Both the position numbers and the translations under genes were made by a program. A DNA stretch of 64,000 nt from assembly GCF_001191005.1 (NCBI RefSeq), contig NZ_CP012201.1:1240001-1304000 (forward strand), written 5' to 3'. Each line of letters opens with the position of its first letter. Position 1 is the stretch's first letter. Of the stretch, positions 44,118 to 54,400 are shown piece after piece. The notes under the pieces are model-generated. The model made no database searches, was not told the origin of the DNA, and worked only from the letters and a program-made list of their open reading frames with translations. The DNA is from Massilia sp. NR 4-1. Lineage in GTDB: Bacteria; Pseudomonadota; Gammaproteobacteria; Burkholderiales; Burkholderiaceae_D.

Positions 44118-45437
44118 TCAGGCCGCGTGGTTCTGGTTCAGCAGACGGGCGATAACGTCGTGGTTCAGCCAGATCACGGGCGCTGCCGGCTTGGACATTT
44201 CATTGAACATCAGCGGGCCGGTGCCTTCCAGCACCAGGGCGCTCAGCACGTCGGTGATCAGTTCCTTGCGCTCCTTGTGCAGCTTGGTGATGTCTTCCGA
44301 GGTGCCGATCATGACTTCGGCCAGCTCTGGCGTGTTATCCATCGGCCACGCTTCGAAGTTGCGGAAGCTCGCGCTGGTGGCGTCGCCGTTGTAGGTGGCG
44401 ATGCGGGCCAGCAGGTCGTCCAGCTTGACGCCGTCTTCCAGCAAGGCCTGGCACGCTTCCCATTGCTGCAGCGCCCATGCCGCGCCGCCTTCCTTCTTCA
44501 ATGCTTCCAGCAGCGGGAACAGGGACAGTTCCACGCCGACGAAGATGTCGGAGGAGTTGGTGCGGATTTCCGGGCAGTTGAACACGGTCGCCTGCACGCC
44601 TTTTTCCCAGGCCGCCGAAGCGACGGACTCCAGGCGCATCTTGGCGTAGCCCTGGGTGTAATTGCTGTAGGTCTGCCACAGGTATTCGCCGCCGATCAGG
44701 ATCTCGGTGCCGTGGTAGCCGTAGGCGCTGTAGCGTGCCTGGCCGCCGCTCTTTTCCAGGCGGGCGCGGATGCCGGCGCTGGCGTCGATCAGGTGCATGA
44801 AGGTGTTGGCCGTCACCTCGTCGAAATTCATCAGGATCAGCTTGCCCAGATCGCTGTCCAGCAACTCGCGCGAGGACATGAAGCGCTCACCGCGGCCTTT
44901 GTACACGCGGTTGGCGATGGCCAGGAAGACCTTCACTTTCGGGATGCCGCCGGCCATGGTGTGGGCGAAATAGACATTGGTGCCGTCGGCGATCATGCCG
45001 TCCAGCTGGGCCATGGCTTGCGCGGCCGACGCCTTGAAGCGCGCCACGCCGGTTTCGCGGCAGCGCTCGATCTGCTGCCAGTCCAGTTTGAACTCCTGCC
45101 AGTTTTTCAGCGTCATATCGGCCAGCAGGGCGGTCGGGGTCGGCTCGCCGGCCGGCGCGTCGAGGTCGAAACCGGCCATCAGCGGCACGTTGATGACGCG
45201 GCCGCCCAGATTGGCTTCGGCTTCGGCCAGTTCTTCCGCGTTCAGCGGGCGCAGCTGGTTGTTTTCGTCGCGGCGGCCGACCGTCATGCCGATGATATTC
45301 ATGCCCGCTTTGCGCGCTTCGTCCAGCAGGCCATTCACATAGCCGCGGCCGAACAGCTCGCCAAACAGAACAAAGGTGTCGCCTTGGCGGAACAGCGTAT
45401 TGTGTGGAATGTCTCTCAGGGACGTTCTCTTGGTCAT
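44118..45437 (-). CDS. Putative enoyl-ACP reductase, FabMG-like family
   Basis: A 439-residue cytoplasmic protein that I recognise as resembling proteins annotated as FabMG-family enoyl-ACP reductases. Visible marks are a Gly-rich N-terminal loop (LFGELFGRGYVNGLL) and a Tyr-x8-Lys pair in YSNYTQGYAK near residue 260, the spacing known from FabV-type enoyl reductases. The rest (NCPEIRTNSSDIFVGVELSLF, LNHDVIARLL at the end) I cannot map to a known fold. The start at 45437 (MTKRTS) is preferred; an ATG five codons upstream is possible, and neither has a strong ribosome-binding site. It is flanked on both sides by paralogous coiled-coil mini-proteins. The enzymatic role is tentative. Confidence 0.55.
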   Translation of the reverse strand: MTKRTSLRDIPHNTLFRQGDTFVLFGELFGRGYVNGLLDEARKAGMNIIGMTVGRRDENNQLRPLNAEELAEAEANLGGRVINVPLMAGFDLDAPAGEPTPTALLADMTLKNWQEFKLDWQQIERCRETGVARFKASAAQAMAQLDGMIADGTNVYFAHTMAGGIPKVKVFLAIANRVYKGRGERFMSSRELLDSDLGKLILMNFDEVTANTFMHLIDASAGIRARLEKSGGQARYSAYGYHGTEILIGGEYLWQTYSNYTQGYAKMRLESVASAAWEKGVQATVFNCPEIRTNSSDIFVGVELSLFPLLEALKKEGGAAWALQQWEACQALLEDGVKLDDLLARIATYNGDATSASFRNFEAWPMDNTPELAEVMIGTSEDITKLHKERKELITDVLSALVLEGTGPLMFNEMSKPAAPVIWLNHDVIARLLNQNHAA

Positions 45438-45571
45438 GGTTTCAACTCGCATAGAAGTATTTTCGGGCGTGGCGGGCGCCAGCTGCGGCGTCCGCCATTC
45501 GAGCCCGCAATTATGCGCTATTTCGGCCGAAAACCATACCCGGTAGTCAACTTGGCGCTTTTGGCAGGATG

Positions 45572-45844
45572 TCAGGAATGCCGCGCGATGAAATAGGTGG
45601 CAGCCACCAGGGCTGTGCCGAAGCTGCAAACGAAGGTGATAAGCCGCCAAGTTAGATTGTTGATCTCCTTGTGTAAGTCTTCCTTGGTGACGTAATTCGA
45701 GCGAATAACCGCCACGTCGGTCTTCAAGGCCGCGAGATCAGCTTCAAGCCTGCTTACACGGGATTCCATATCCTTATCATATGGCGCATCGGCGGGGCTT
45801 GCAAACGGAGGTTCCAAAGGTGTTGGTGTGTTTCCGCTGTTCAT
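45572..45844 (-). CDS. Small coiled-coil protein with C-terminal membrane anchor (paralogue)
   Basis: A 90-residue protein with a disordered Pro-rich start (NTPTPLEPPFASPADAP), a coiled coil (MESRVSRLEADLAALKTDVA) and a C-terminal membrane segment (FVCSFGTALVAATYFIA). It is similar to the product at 43782-44075. The start at 45844 has GGAGGCGGGT directly upstream on the coding strand. A very long frame on this strand (to 48793) is only the antisense of ybiT-nadA and does not belong to this gene. Confidence 0.75.
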   Translation of the reverse strand: MNSGNTPTPLEPPFASPADAPYDKDMESRVSRLEADLAALKTDVAVIRSNYVTKEDLHKEINNLTWRLITFVCSFGTALVAATYFIARHS

Positions 45845-45941
45845 ACCCGCCTCCGGAAAATATATGTTTATCCATTCAGTTACGCAAAAAACGTACCTGT
45901 GAAATGCAGCGGCTTTCCCCGGCGTGAGGCAGTGGCTGCGG

Positions 45942-45947
45942 TATAAT
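45942..45947 (+). promoter_or_regulatory. Probable -10 box for the ybiT-nadA-nadC operon
   Basis: A perfect TATAAT stands 54 bases before the ATG at 46001. No clear -35 box was found. A small stem (TTGCTG / CAGCAA, 45966-45985) lies in the predicted leader. Confidence 0.4.
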
Positions 45948-46000
45948 GTCCGATTACCGTATAACTTGCTGTTTTCATTCAGCAAAGACCCGAAAGAAAC

Positions 46001-47602
<1,602 letters not shown>

Positions 47603-48742
47603 ATGAACGCCCCAGCAATACCGATCAAGACAGTTGAATACGAAAAGCCCAGCGAGGGCGCCAGTTGTGTGGCCCACGCCTGGGCCAGGACCCCGGCTCC
47701 GGTCAGCCTGGCCGAGAAGGAAGAGCTGAAGGAACGCATCCGCCGCCTGCTGCGCGAACGCGAAGCGGTGCTGGTCGCCCACTATTATGTGGACTCGGAT
47801 CTGCAGGATCTGGCCGAGGAAACCGGCGGCTGCGTCTCCGACTCGCTGGAAATGGCCCGCTTCGGCCGTGACCACGCCGCCAAGACCCTGGTCGTGGCCG
47901 GTGTGCGCTTCATGGGCGAAACGGCCAAGATCCTCAGTCCGGAAAAGACCATCCTGATGCCGGACCTGGATGCCACCTGTTCGCTCGACCTGGGCTGCCC
48001 GGCCGACGAATTCGCCGCTTTCTGCGACCAGCACCCGGACCGCACCGTGGTCGTATATGCCAACACCAGCGCCGCCGTGAAAGCGCGCGCCGACTGGATG
48101 GTGACTTCTTCGATCGGGCTGGATATCGTCAAGCACCTGCACGAGCAGGGCAAGAAAATCCTGTGGGCGCCGGACAAGCACCTGGGTTCCTATATCCAGA
48201 AGCAGACCGGTGCCGACATGCTGCTGTGGCAGGGTTCCTGCCTGGTGCACGACGAATTCAAGGGTATCGAACTCGATCTGCTGAAGGCCGAGTATCCGCA
48301 CGCCAAAGTGCTGGTGCACCCGGAGTCGCCCGCCAATGTGGTGGAACAGGCCGACGTGGTGGGTTCCACCTCGCAGCTGATCGCCGCCGCCGTGAATATG
48401 GCCGCCGACACCTTCATCGTCGCCACCGACAACGGCATCCTGCACAAGATGCGCCAGGCCGCGCCGGGCAAGACCTTCATCGAAGCGCCGACCGCCGGCA
48501 ACAGCGCAACCTGCAAGAGTTGCGCCCACTGCCCATGGATGGCGATGAACGGCCTGCGCAATCTGGCCGAGGTGCTGGAAAACATGAACAACGAAATCCA
48601 CGTCGACCCTGCCATCGGCAAGGACGCCGTGCGCTCCATCAGCCGCATGCTGGACTTCGCGGCTGCCAAAAAGGCCAAGGTCGCGCCGAGCGCCGATCTG
48701 GCCCAGGAAGCGAAACTGTTCCAGGGAATTGGACCCGCATGA
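47603..48742 (+). CDS. nadA: Quinolinate synthase NadA
   Basis: A 379-residue [4Fe-4S] enzyme that condenses iminoaspartate with dihydroxyacetone phosphate to quinolinate in de novo NAD synthesis. Diagnostic segments are LVAHYYVDSDLQDLAEETGG, GVRFMGETAKIL and the Cys of ATCSLDLGCP, GSCLVHDEF and CKSCAHCPWM, which should supply the cluster ligands. The start directly abuts the ybiT stop, and the 3' end overlaps nadC by four bases (ATGA). No nadB was seen in the window. Confidence 0.96.
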   Translation: MNAPAIPIKTVEYEKPSEGASCVAHAWARTPAPVSLAEKEELKERIRRLLREREAVLVAHYYVDSDLQDLAEETGGCVSDSLEMARFGRDHAAKTLVVAGVRFMGETAKILSPEKTILMPDLDATCSLDLGCPADEFAAFCDQHPDRTVVVYANTSAAVKARADWMVTSSIGLDIVKHLHEQGKKILWAPDKHLGSYIQKQTGADMLLWQGSCLVHDEFKGIELDLLKAEYPHAKVLVHPESPANVVEQADVVGSTSQLIAAAVNMAADTFIVATDNGILHKMRQAAPGKTFIEAPTAGNSATCKSCAHCPWMAMNGLRNLAEVLENMNNEIHVDPAIGKDAVRSISRMLDFAAAKKAKVAPSADLAQEAKLFQGIGPA

Positions 48743-49605
48743 GTACTTTGCAAAACCGCTTTGCCCCGTTCGACGCGCCGCTGAAGGCGGCATTTGAAGC
48801 CAATCTGCTGTCGGCCCTGCTGGAAGACGTCGGCACCGGCGACTTGACCGGCAAGCTGGTGCCGGAAGACGGCCGCGCCACCGCCCGCGTCATCGTGCGC
48901 GAAGACGCGGTGCTGTGCGGCGCGCCCTGGTTCGAGGGCATCATGCATGCGGTGGATGGTACCATCGGCATCGAATGGCATTATGCCGAAGGCGACGAGA
49001 TGGCGGCCGACACGCCGGTCTGCACCATTGCCGGCCCGGCCCGTGCTTTGCTGACGGCCGAGCGCAGCGCGCTGAACTTCATGCAGCTGATGTCGGGCGT
49101 GGCCAGCGCCACGCGCCGCTATGTGGATGCGATTGCCGGCACCACGGCCGCGATTCTCGACACGCGCAAAACCCTGCCGGGCCTGCGCCAGGCGCAGAAG
49201 TATGCGGTGCGCGTGGGCGGCGGCCAGAACCAGCGCATGGCGCTGTACGACGGCATCCTGATCAAGGAAAACCATATCGCCGCCGCGGGCGGCGTGACGG
49301 CGGCCCTGGTCGCGGCCAAGCGCCTGAATGCCGGCGTTTCGGTGCAGGTTGAAGTGGAAACCCTGGTCCAGCTGGAGGAAGCCCTGGCGGCTGGCGCCAC
49401 CTCCATCCTGCTCGACAACTTCGAGCTCGGCATGATGCGCCAGGCCGTGCAGATCAACGGCGGCCGCGCGCTGCTGGAAGCCTCCGGCGGCGTCAACTTC
49501 GATACCGTGCGCGCCATCGCCGAAACCGGCGTGCACCGCATCTCCATCGGCGCCCTGACCAAGGACATCCGTGCCACCGACTTCTCGCTGCGCATCATCG
49601 CCTGA
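48739..49605 (+). CDS. nadC: Nicotinate-nucleotide pyrophosphorylase (carboxylating) NadC
   Basis: A 288-residue quinolinate phosphoribosyltransferase giving nicotinate mononucleotide from quinolinate and PRPP. Family marks are LLEDVGTGDLTG, the ERSALNFMQLMSGVAS helix, DTRKTLPGLRQAQKYAVRVGGG, ILIKENHI and ISIGALTKD. It overlaps the end of nadA by four bases and is followed by a clear terminator, so it ends the operon. A frame opening at 48163 within nadA was not used. Confidence 0.96.
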   Translation: MSTLQNRFAPFDAPLKAAFEANLLSALLEDVGTGDLTGKLVPEDGRATARVIVREDAVLCGAPWFEGIMHAVDGTIGIEWHYAEGDEMAADTPVCTIAGPARALLTAERSALNFMQLMSGVASATRRYVDAIAGTTAAILDTRKTLPGLRQAQKYAVRVGGGQNQRMALYDGILIKENHIAAAGGVTAALVAAKRLNAGVSVQVEVETLVQLEEALAAGATSILLDNFELGMMRQAVQINGGRALLEASGGVNFDTVRAIAETGVHRISIGALTKDIRATDFSLRIIA

Positions 49606-49628
49606 TCCAGCGTTTGGTCCCTCCCAAG

Positions 49629-49651
49629 GCCGCCCCCGAGGCGGCTTTTTT
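49629..49651 (+). terminator. Rho-independent terminator after nadC
   Basis: GCCGCC / GGCGGC stem with a short C/GA-rich loop followed directly by six T. It closes the ybiT-nadA-nadC operon. Confidence 0.85.
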
Positions 49652-49661
49652 ATTGTTCAGC

Positions 49662-49702
49662 CCGTGTCCGATTTTGGGGCCAGACCCCAAAATCGGACAC
49701 GG
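49662..49702. repeat. Perfect 18-bp palindrome, REP-like
   Basis: Arms CCGTGTCCGATTTTGGGG (49662-49679) and its exact complement (49685-49702) enclose a 5-base CCAGA loop. It lies between the nadC terminator and the arsR promoter. The GGGG-CAGA-CCCC core recalls extragenic palindromes I have seen in Oxalobacteraceae, but copy number cannot be judged from one window. Confidence 0.75.
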
Positions 49703-49723
49703 ACTCGGCAGTTATACGCGCTG

Positions 49724-49766
49724 TTGACAGGACGGGTTTTGCTTGTTAAATTAACCTAATGGTTAA
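49724..49766 (+). promoter_or_regulatory. Promoter and operator of the ArsR-type regulator gene
   Basis: TTGACA (49724-49729) is separated by 17 bases from TAAATT (49747-49752). An inverted repeat TTAACC-TAAT-GGTTAA (49751-49766) overlaps the -10 box and the start codon, as expected of an autorepressor operator. The predicted transcript start falls on or next to the ATG at 49759, so the message may be leaderless. Confidence 0.7.
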
Positions 49767-50115
49767 ATACGAGGAGCATCTGGATGCCGTCTTCACTGCG
49801 CTGGCGCATCCGGCGCGGCGGGCCATGTTGACGCGGCTGAGCCGGGGCGAGGCGACAGTGGGCGAGCTGGCCGAGCCGTTCGAGATGTCGCTACCGGCCG
49901 TGACCAAGCATCTGAAAATGCTGGAAAGGGCTGAGCTGATCAGCCGCAGCAAGAGCGCCCAGTGGCGGCTGTGCCGTCTGGAAGAGGCCCCATTGAAGAC
50001 CGCGTCGGACTGGATCGAGGAGCAGCGCAAGGTGTGGGATGCCCGTTTCGACCGTCTGGAAGGCTATTTGCATCAACTGGAAAAAACGAAAGGGAGAAGC
50101 GATGGCAAGCAATGA
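49759..50115 (+). CDS. ArsR/SmtB-type winged-helix regulator
   Basis: A 118-residue repressor-type regulator. The helix-turn-helix core is ALAHPARRAMLTRLSRGEAT..ELAEPFEMSLPAVTKHLKML, typical of the ArsR subgroup paired with SRPBCC proteins; there is no metal-binding Cys pair. There is no ribosome-binding site before the ATG, and the palindromic operator spans the start codon, suggesting autoregulation of itself and the next gene. Its last 14 bases overlap the SRPBCC gene, so the two are probably co-translated. Confidence 0.92.
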   Translation: MVKYEEHLDAVFTALAHPARRAMLTRLSRGEATVGELAEPFEMSLPAVTKHLKMLERAELISRSKSAQWRLCRLEEAPLKTASDWIEEQRKVWDARFDRLEGYLHQLEKTKGRSDGKQ

Positions 50116-50560
50116 AAGCGAACGTGAGCTGGTCCTGCAGCGCGAGCTGCCTTTTCCCCGCGAGCTGATATGGCAGGCCATGACCGATCCGGCCCACGTG
50201 GACAACTGGTGGGGACCGGATGGCTTCCGCAACGAAGGTTCGCGCATGGATTTCCGTGTCGGCGGTGCCTGGACGTTTGAGATGGTCGGGCCGGATGGCA
50301 TGCGCTATCCCAACCACTCCGTGTTCAAGGAAATCACGCCGCCATCGAAGCTGGTCTACGATCATGGCGATGGCCAGCGGATCTGGTTCGAAGCCAGCAT
50401 CACGCTTGAGGAAGGCGCGTGCGGCACGCTGATTACGCTGCGCCAGCTTTACCCGAGCAAGGAAAGCCGCGACGAAGTGGTCGAGAAATATGGCGCGCTG
50501 GAAGGCGCCAAGCAGCACCTGAATAAGTTGAAAACCTATCTTGGAAAAATGCAGTCCTGA
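50102..50560 (+). CDS. SRPBCC/AHSA1-family protein
   Basis: A 152-residue START-like fold protein of the activator-of-Hsp90-ATPase-1 family. Typical marks are RELPFPRELIWQAMTDPAHV, WWGPDGF, the DFRVGGAW strand and the closing helix GALEGAKQHLNKLKTYL. These proteins bind hydrophobic ligands; the actual ligand is unknown. The start at 50102 has AGGGAGAAGCG and lies inside the end of arsR. The pairing with an ArsR regulator is very common in bacteria. Confidence 0.9.
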   Translation: MASNESERELVLQRELPFPRELIWQAMTDPAHVDNWWGPDGFRNEGSRMDFRVGGAWTFEMVGPDGMRYPNHSVFKEITPPSKLVYDHGDGQRIWFEASITLEEGACGTLITLRQLYPSKESRDEVVEKYGALEGAKQHLNKLKTYLGKMQS

Positions 50561-50598
50561 AGGGCTGGGCCCACATCACCGTCTTGGAGGTATCGAAT

Positions 50599-51258
50599 AT
50601 GTCGCTTGCGCTGTATGGTCATCCATTTTCCTCATATACCCAGAAGGTGCTGATCGCGCTGTACGAAAACGATCTGCCTTTTGAATTCCGCTGCATCGGG
50701 CCGGATACGCCGCAGCATGTGGCGGAGTGGCTGCGGCGCTGGCCGCTGGCCAAGTTCCCCTTGCTGTTGGACGGCGAGCGGCAGGTGCTCGAAACCAGCA
50801 TCATCATCGAGTATCTGCAACTCAGCCATTCCGGCCCGGTGCGCCTGCTGCCTGAAAATCCGGCCGCCGCCCTTGATGTTCGTTTCCTCGACCGCTTTTT
50901 CGACCTGCACGTCATGAGTCCCGTGCAGCATGCGGTGAATGGTGCGCTGACCGGCGTTGCGGATAAGCGGAAAGAAGGGCTGGAGTTTGCGCAAGCCAAA
51001 CTGGAGTTGGCTTATGCCTGGCTGGAACTGCATCTGGCTGGACGGGATTGGGCTAGCGGCGAGGCTTTCACCTTGGCGGACTGCGCGGCGGCGCCTTCGC
51101 TGTTCTACGCCGACTGGACGCATCGGATCGGCGAGGCCTACCCGGCACTGCGCGCCTACCGCGCGCGCCTGCTGGCCCGGCCGTCCTTTGCGCGGGCGGT
51201 GGAAGAGGCGCGCCCCTATCGCGGGCTGTTTCCCCTGGGAGCGCCGGACCGCGATTAG
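50599..51258 (+). CDS. Glutathione S-transferase family protein
   Basis: A 219-residue cytosolic GST. The thioredoxin-like N-terminal part (LYGHPFSSYTQKVLIALYEN) carries Ser/Tyr residues where the glutathione thiol is stabilised; KFPLLLDGERQVLETSIIIEYL is the glutathione-binding segment. The helical C-terminal domain has the FTLADCAAAPSLFYADW N-capping motif. TTGGAGG lies nine bases upstream. It is 38 bases after the SRPBCC gene in the same direction and may belong to the same ArsR-controlled unit. Confidence 0.9.
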   Translation: MSLALYGHPFSSYTQKVLIALYENDLPFEFRCIGPDTPQHVAEWLRRWPLAKFPLLLDGERQVLETSIIIEYLQLSHSGPVRLLPENPAAALDVRFLDRFFDLHVMSPVQHAVNGALTGVADKRKEGLEFAQAKLELAYAWLELHLAGRDWASGEAFTLADCAAAPSLFYADWTHRIGEAYPALRAYRARLLARPSFARAVEEARPYRGLFPLGAPDRD

Positions 51259-51463
51259 GTCGGCGAAGAAAATTATTCGCACAATCAATCAATAAATCAA
51301 TTGAATATTTGGTTGTGATGGAGTGAAAATTTTTCCCGCCATGCGGAATGTCCAATTTTCTCCTTTCTCCCGGTGGAAACGCGCTACACTTTTTGCGCAG
51401 ATTCGATTTTCTGATGCGCAGTCCATCCTTCGGGGAGGTGCCTCATGAGAAAGTGGAGCGTTC

Positions 51464-54400
51464 ATGCCAGCCGCGCCTGAGCCGCTTGGGCGACTGGGGA
51501 AACTGGACCGGCTTGGCTTACGCCAGCGACTGAATCTGGCGCTGGCCGCCCTGGCTCTGCCGCTGCTGCTGGCTGCGCTGGCGGCTCTGGGTGCGCATCT
51601 TTACGCCATGCGTGCGGAGTCTGAATATCAAAACGGTGAGAAGACGGTATTGCTGCGCAGCCAGCAAGCGCTGCTTGCGGCCCGCGCCGGCGATATGGAT
51701 GCTTTGCGCGCCATGATGCGCGAAGTGGCGCAGCGCAGCGGCCTGCCGGACCTGCGTGCGCAAGCACAGACGGTTGCGGTGGCAAGCAATGATGCGGCTT
51801 CGCAGGGCGCCGTGCGCAGCGCGGTGTTGCAACCCCTGCTGGAGCAACTGCAGCGCCTCGCCCGGGATGCCGATGCCGCCGCGCGCCAACAAGCCAGCCG
51901 CGCCGCCACCATCGCTTTCGCGGCCTTGCTGGCGGCCCCGCTGATCGCCTTGCTGATTGGGGGCTGGCTGGCGCGCCGCATCACGGCCGGCGTCGATCTG
52001 ACGCTGCGCGAATGCATACAACTGGCCAGCGACATCATCGCCGGCGACTATATCAGCGTGCAAAGGGCGCGCGCCGCCGCTGTGCTGGCGGCCGCCAGTG
52101 GGCGGAAGAAGGGAAGCGGCGCCACGCCGTTGGCCGAAATTGGCGCAACAGGCAAGAATGAATTTACCGTGTTGGCCAATACGCTGGCCGGCGTGGCTGC
52201 TGAAATGGAAGCGGTGGAGCGGCGCCGCGCGGACGTGGAGGAGAGCAACGCCAGCCTGGAACGTGCGCGCCGCCTGCTGCAAAGCTGTACCGAAACGCTG
52301 GCGCAAAGCTCGGATGAATCCCTGTTGCTGCAAGCTGTCTGCCAGCACTTGGTGGATGCGGACTACAGCATTGCCTGGGCCGGTCTGGCGCGCAGCGACC
52401 GTGAACGCAATGTGGAATTGGTGGCGCATGCGGGCAGCGACCGCGATTACGTCGCCCAACTGAACCTTGGCTGGGGCCACGACCGCCAGCGCTGCGTGGG
52501 GGCCGGTGCCGCCATCGCGGAACGGCGCACGCTGATGACGGCAAACGTCGGCGCCAGCGGCAAATTCGCAGCCTGGCGCACTGGCAGCCTGCCGCGCGGC
52601 CTGGGCGCCTGCATCGCCATACCGTTGCAGCATCAGGGCAGTATGATCGGCTGCCTCAGCCTGTATTCCAAGCATCTGCGGCCATTCAGCGAGGTGGAAA
52701 TCGCCATGCTGCACGCCATTGCCGCAGGGCTCAGCGGCGCGCTGCATAGCTTGCGCGCCGCCGCCGAGCGCCAGCGCATAGAGGAGCAGTTGAGCCGCCA
52801 CGCCAATTACGACAGCCTGACTGGCCTGGCAAACCGCTTTACCTTGGAAAGCGGTTTGCAGAAACTGGCGGCTGACAGTAAGGACAGCAGCCGCAAAGTG
52901 GCCGTATTCAGCGTCGACCTGGACCGCTTCCGCGACGTCAACGACACGCTCGGCCACGACCAGGGCGACCGCATGCTGGCCGAAGTGGCGCGCCGTCTTG
53001 AGAGCGCGGCGGGAAGCGGCGGTGTTGCCGCCCGCCTGGGCGCGGACGAATTCGTGGTAGTCCTGCCGCAGCTGGAGTCGGCCACCGCGGCGGAAAGTGC
53101 CGCCGGGGCGATGCTGGCGGCGCTGTCCCGGCGCCTGGAGCAGGGACCGGACGGCCTGGCGCCATCGGCTTCCATCGGCATCAGCCTGTACCCGGACGAT
53201 AGCGTGGAAGTGGCCGCCGCCCTGCGCCACGCCAATCTCGCCATGCACGACGCCAAGGCGGCGGGCGGCAATACCTTCCGCTTCTACGGCCCGGAAATGA
53301 ACGCGCGCGCCACGGCGCGCTTTGCCATGGAGGCTGAGCTGCGCCGCGCGCTGGAGCACAAGGAACTGATGATGCACTATCAGCCCCAGGTCAGCCTGGT
53401 CAACGGCGTGATCACCGGGGCCGAGGCGCTGATGCGCTGGTATCACCCCACGCGCGGCATCGTCGGCCCCAAGGAATTCATCCGCCTGGCAGAGGAATGC
53501 GGCCTGCTGCTGCCGTTCGGCATCTGGGCCATCGACAATGTGTGCGCCCAGATTGCCGCCTGGCTGCGCGAAGGCCTGCCGGTGCCGACCATCTCGGTCA
53601 ATCTTTCGCCCAGCCAGTTCAATCAGCCGGATTTGCTGGTCACCGTGCGCCAGTCGCTGGAACGCTATCGGCTGGAGCCGCGCCAGCTTGCATTGGAGAT
53701 CACGGAAAGCGCCGTCATGCGCGACACGGAGGCGGCCGGTGAAAGGCTGCGCGAACTGCATGCGCTGGGCGTGCGCCTGATCCTCGACCAGTTCGGCACC
53801 GGCCAATCCTCGTTCAGCTACCTGAAACGCTTCCCGATCAGCCACCTGAAGATCGACCGCTCCTTCGTGCGCGACATCACGACCGTGCCGGACGATGCCG
53901 CCATCTGCAATGCCGTGATCGCGCTGGCGCATAATCTGCATGCGACGGTGGTGGCGCAGGGGGTGGAAACGGAGGAACAGGTGAGCTATCTGCGGCGCCG
54001 CAACTGCGACGAGATCCAGGGCCAGTTTTTCAGCCGCGCCTTGCCGCCCCAGGGCTTCGCCCAGCTGCTGTCGAGCCACCGCAAGCTGCCCCTGGGCGAG
54101 GTGGACGAAACGCCGCACACCATTTTGCTGCTGGATGACGAAGCGAATATCGTGCGCGCCCTGGGCCGCGCCTTGCGCAGCGACGGCTATAAAATCCTTG
54201 CCGCCGTCAGCGCCGAAGAAGCTTTCCGGCTGCTGGCCGTCAATGAGGTGCAGGTGGTGGTGTCGGACCAGCGCATGCCCGATATGAGCGGCACCGAATT
54301 CCTCAGCCGCGTCAAAGACCTGTATCCGGACACGATACGCATCATCCTGTCCGGCTATGCCGATCTGGAATCGGTCATCGACGCCATCAACCGCGGCGCC

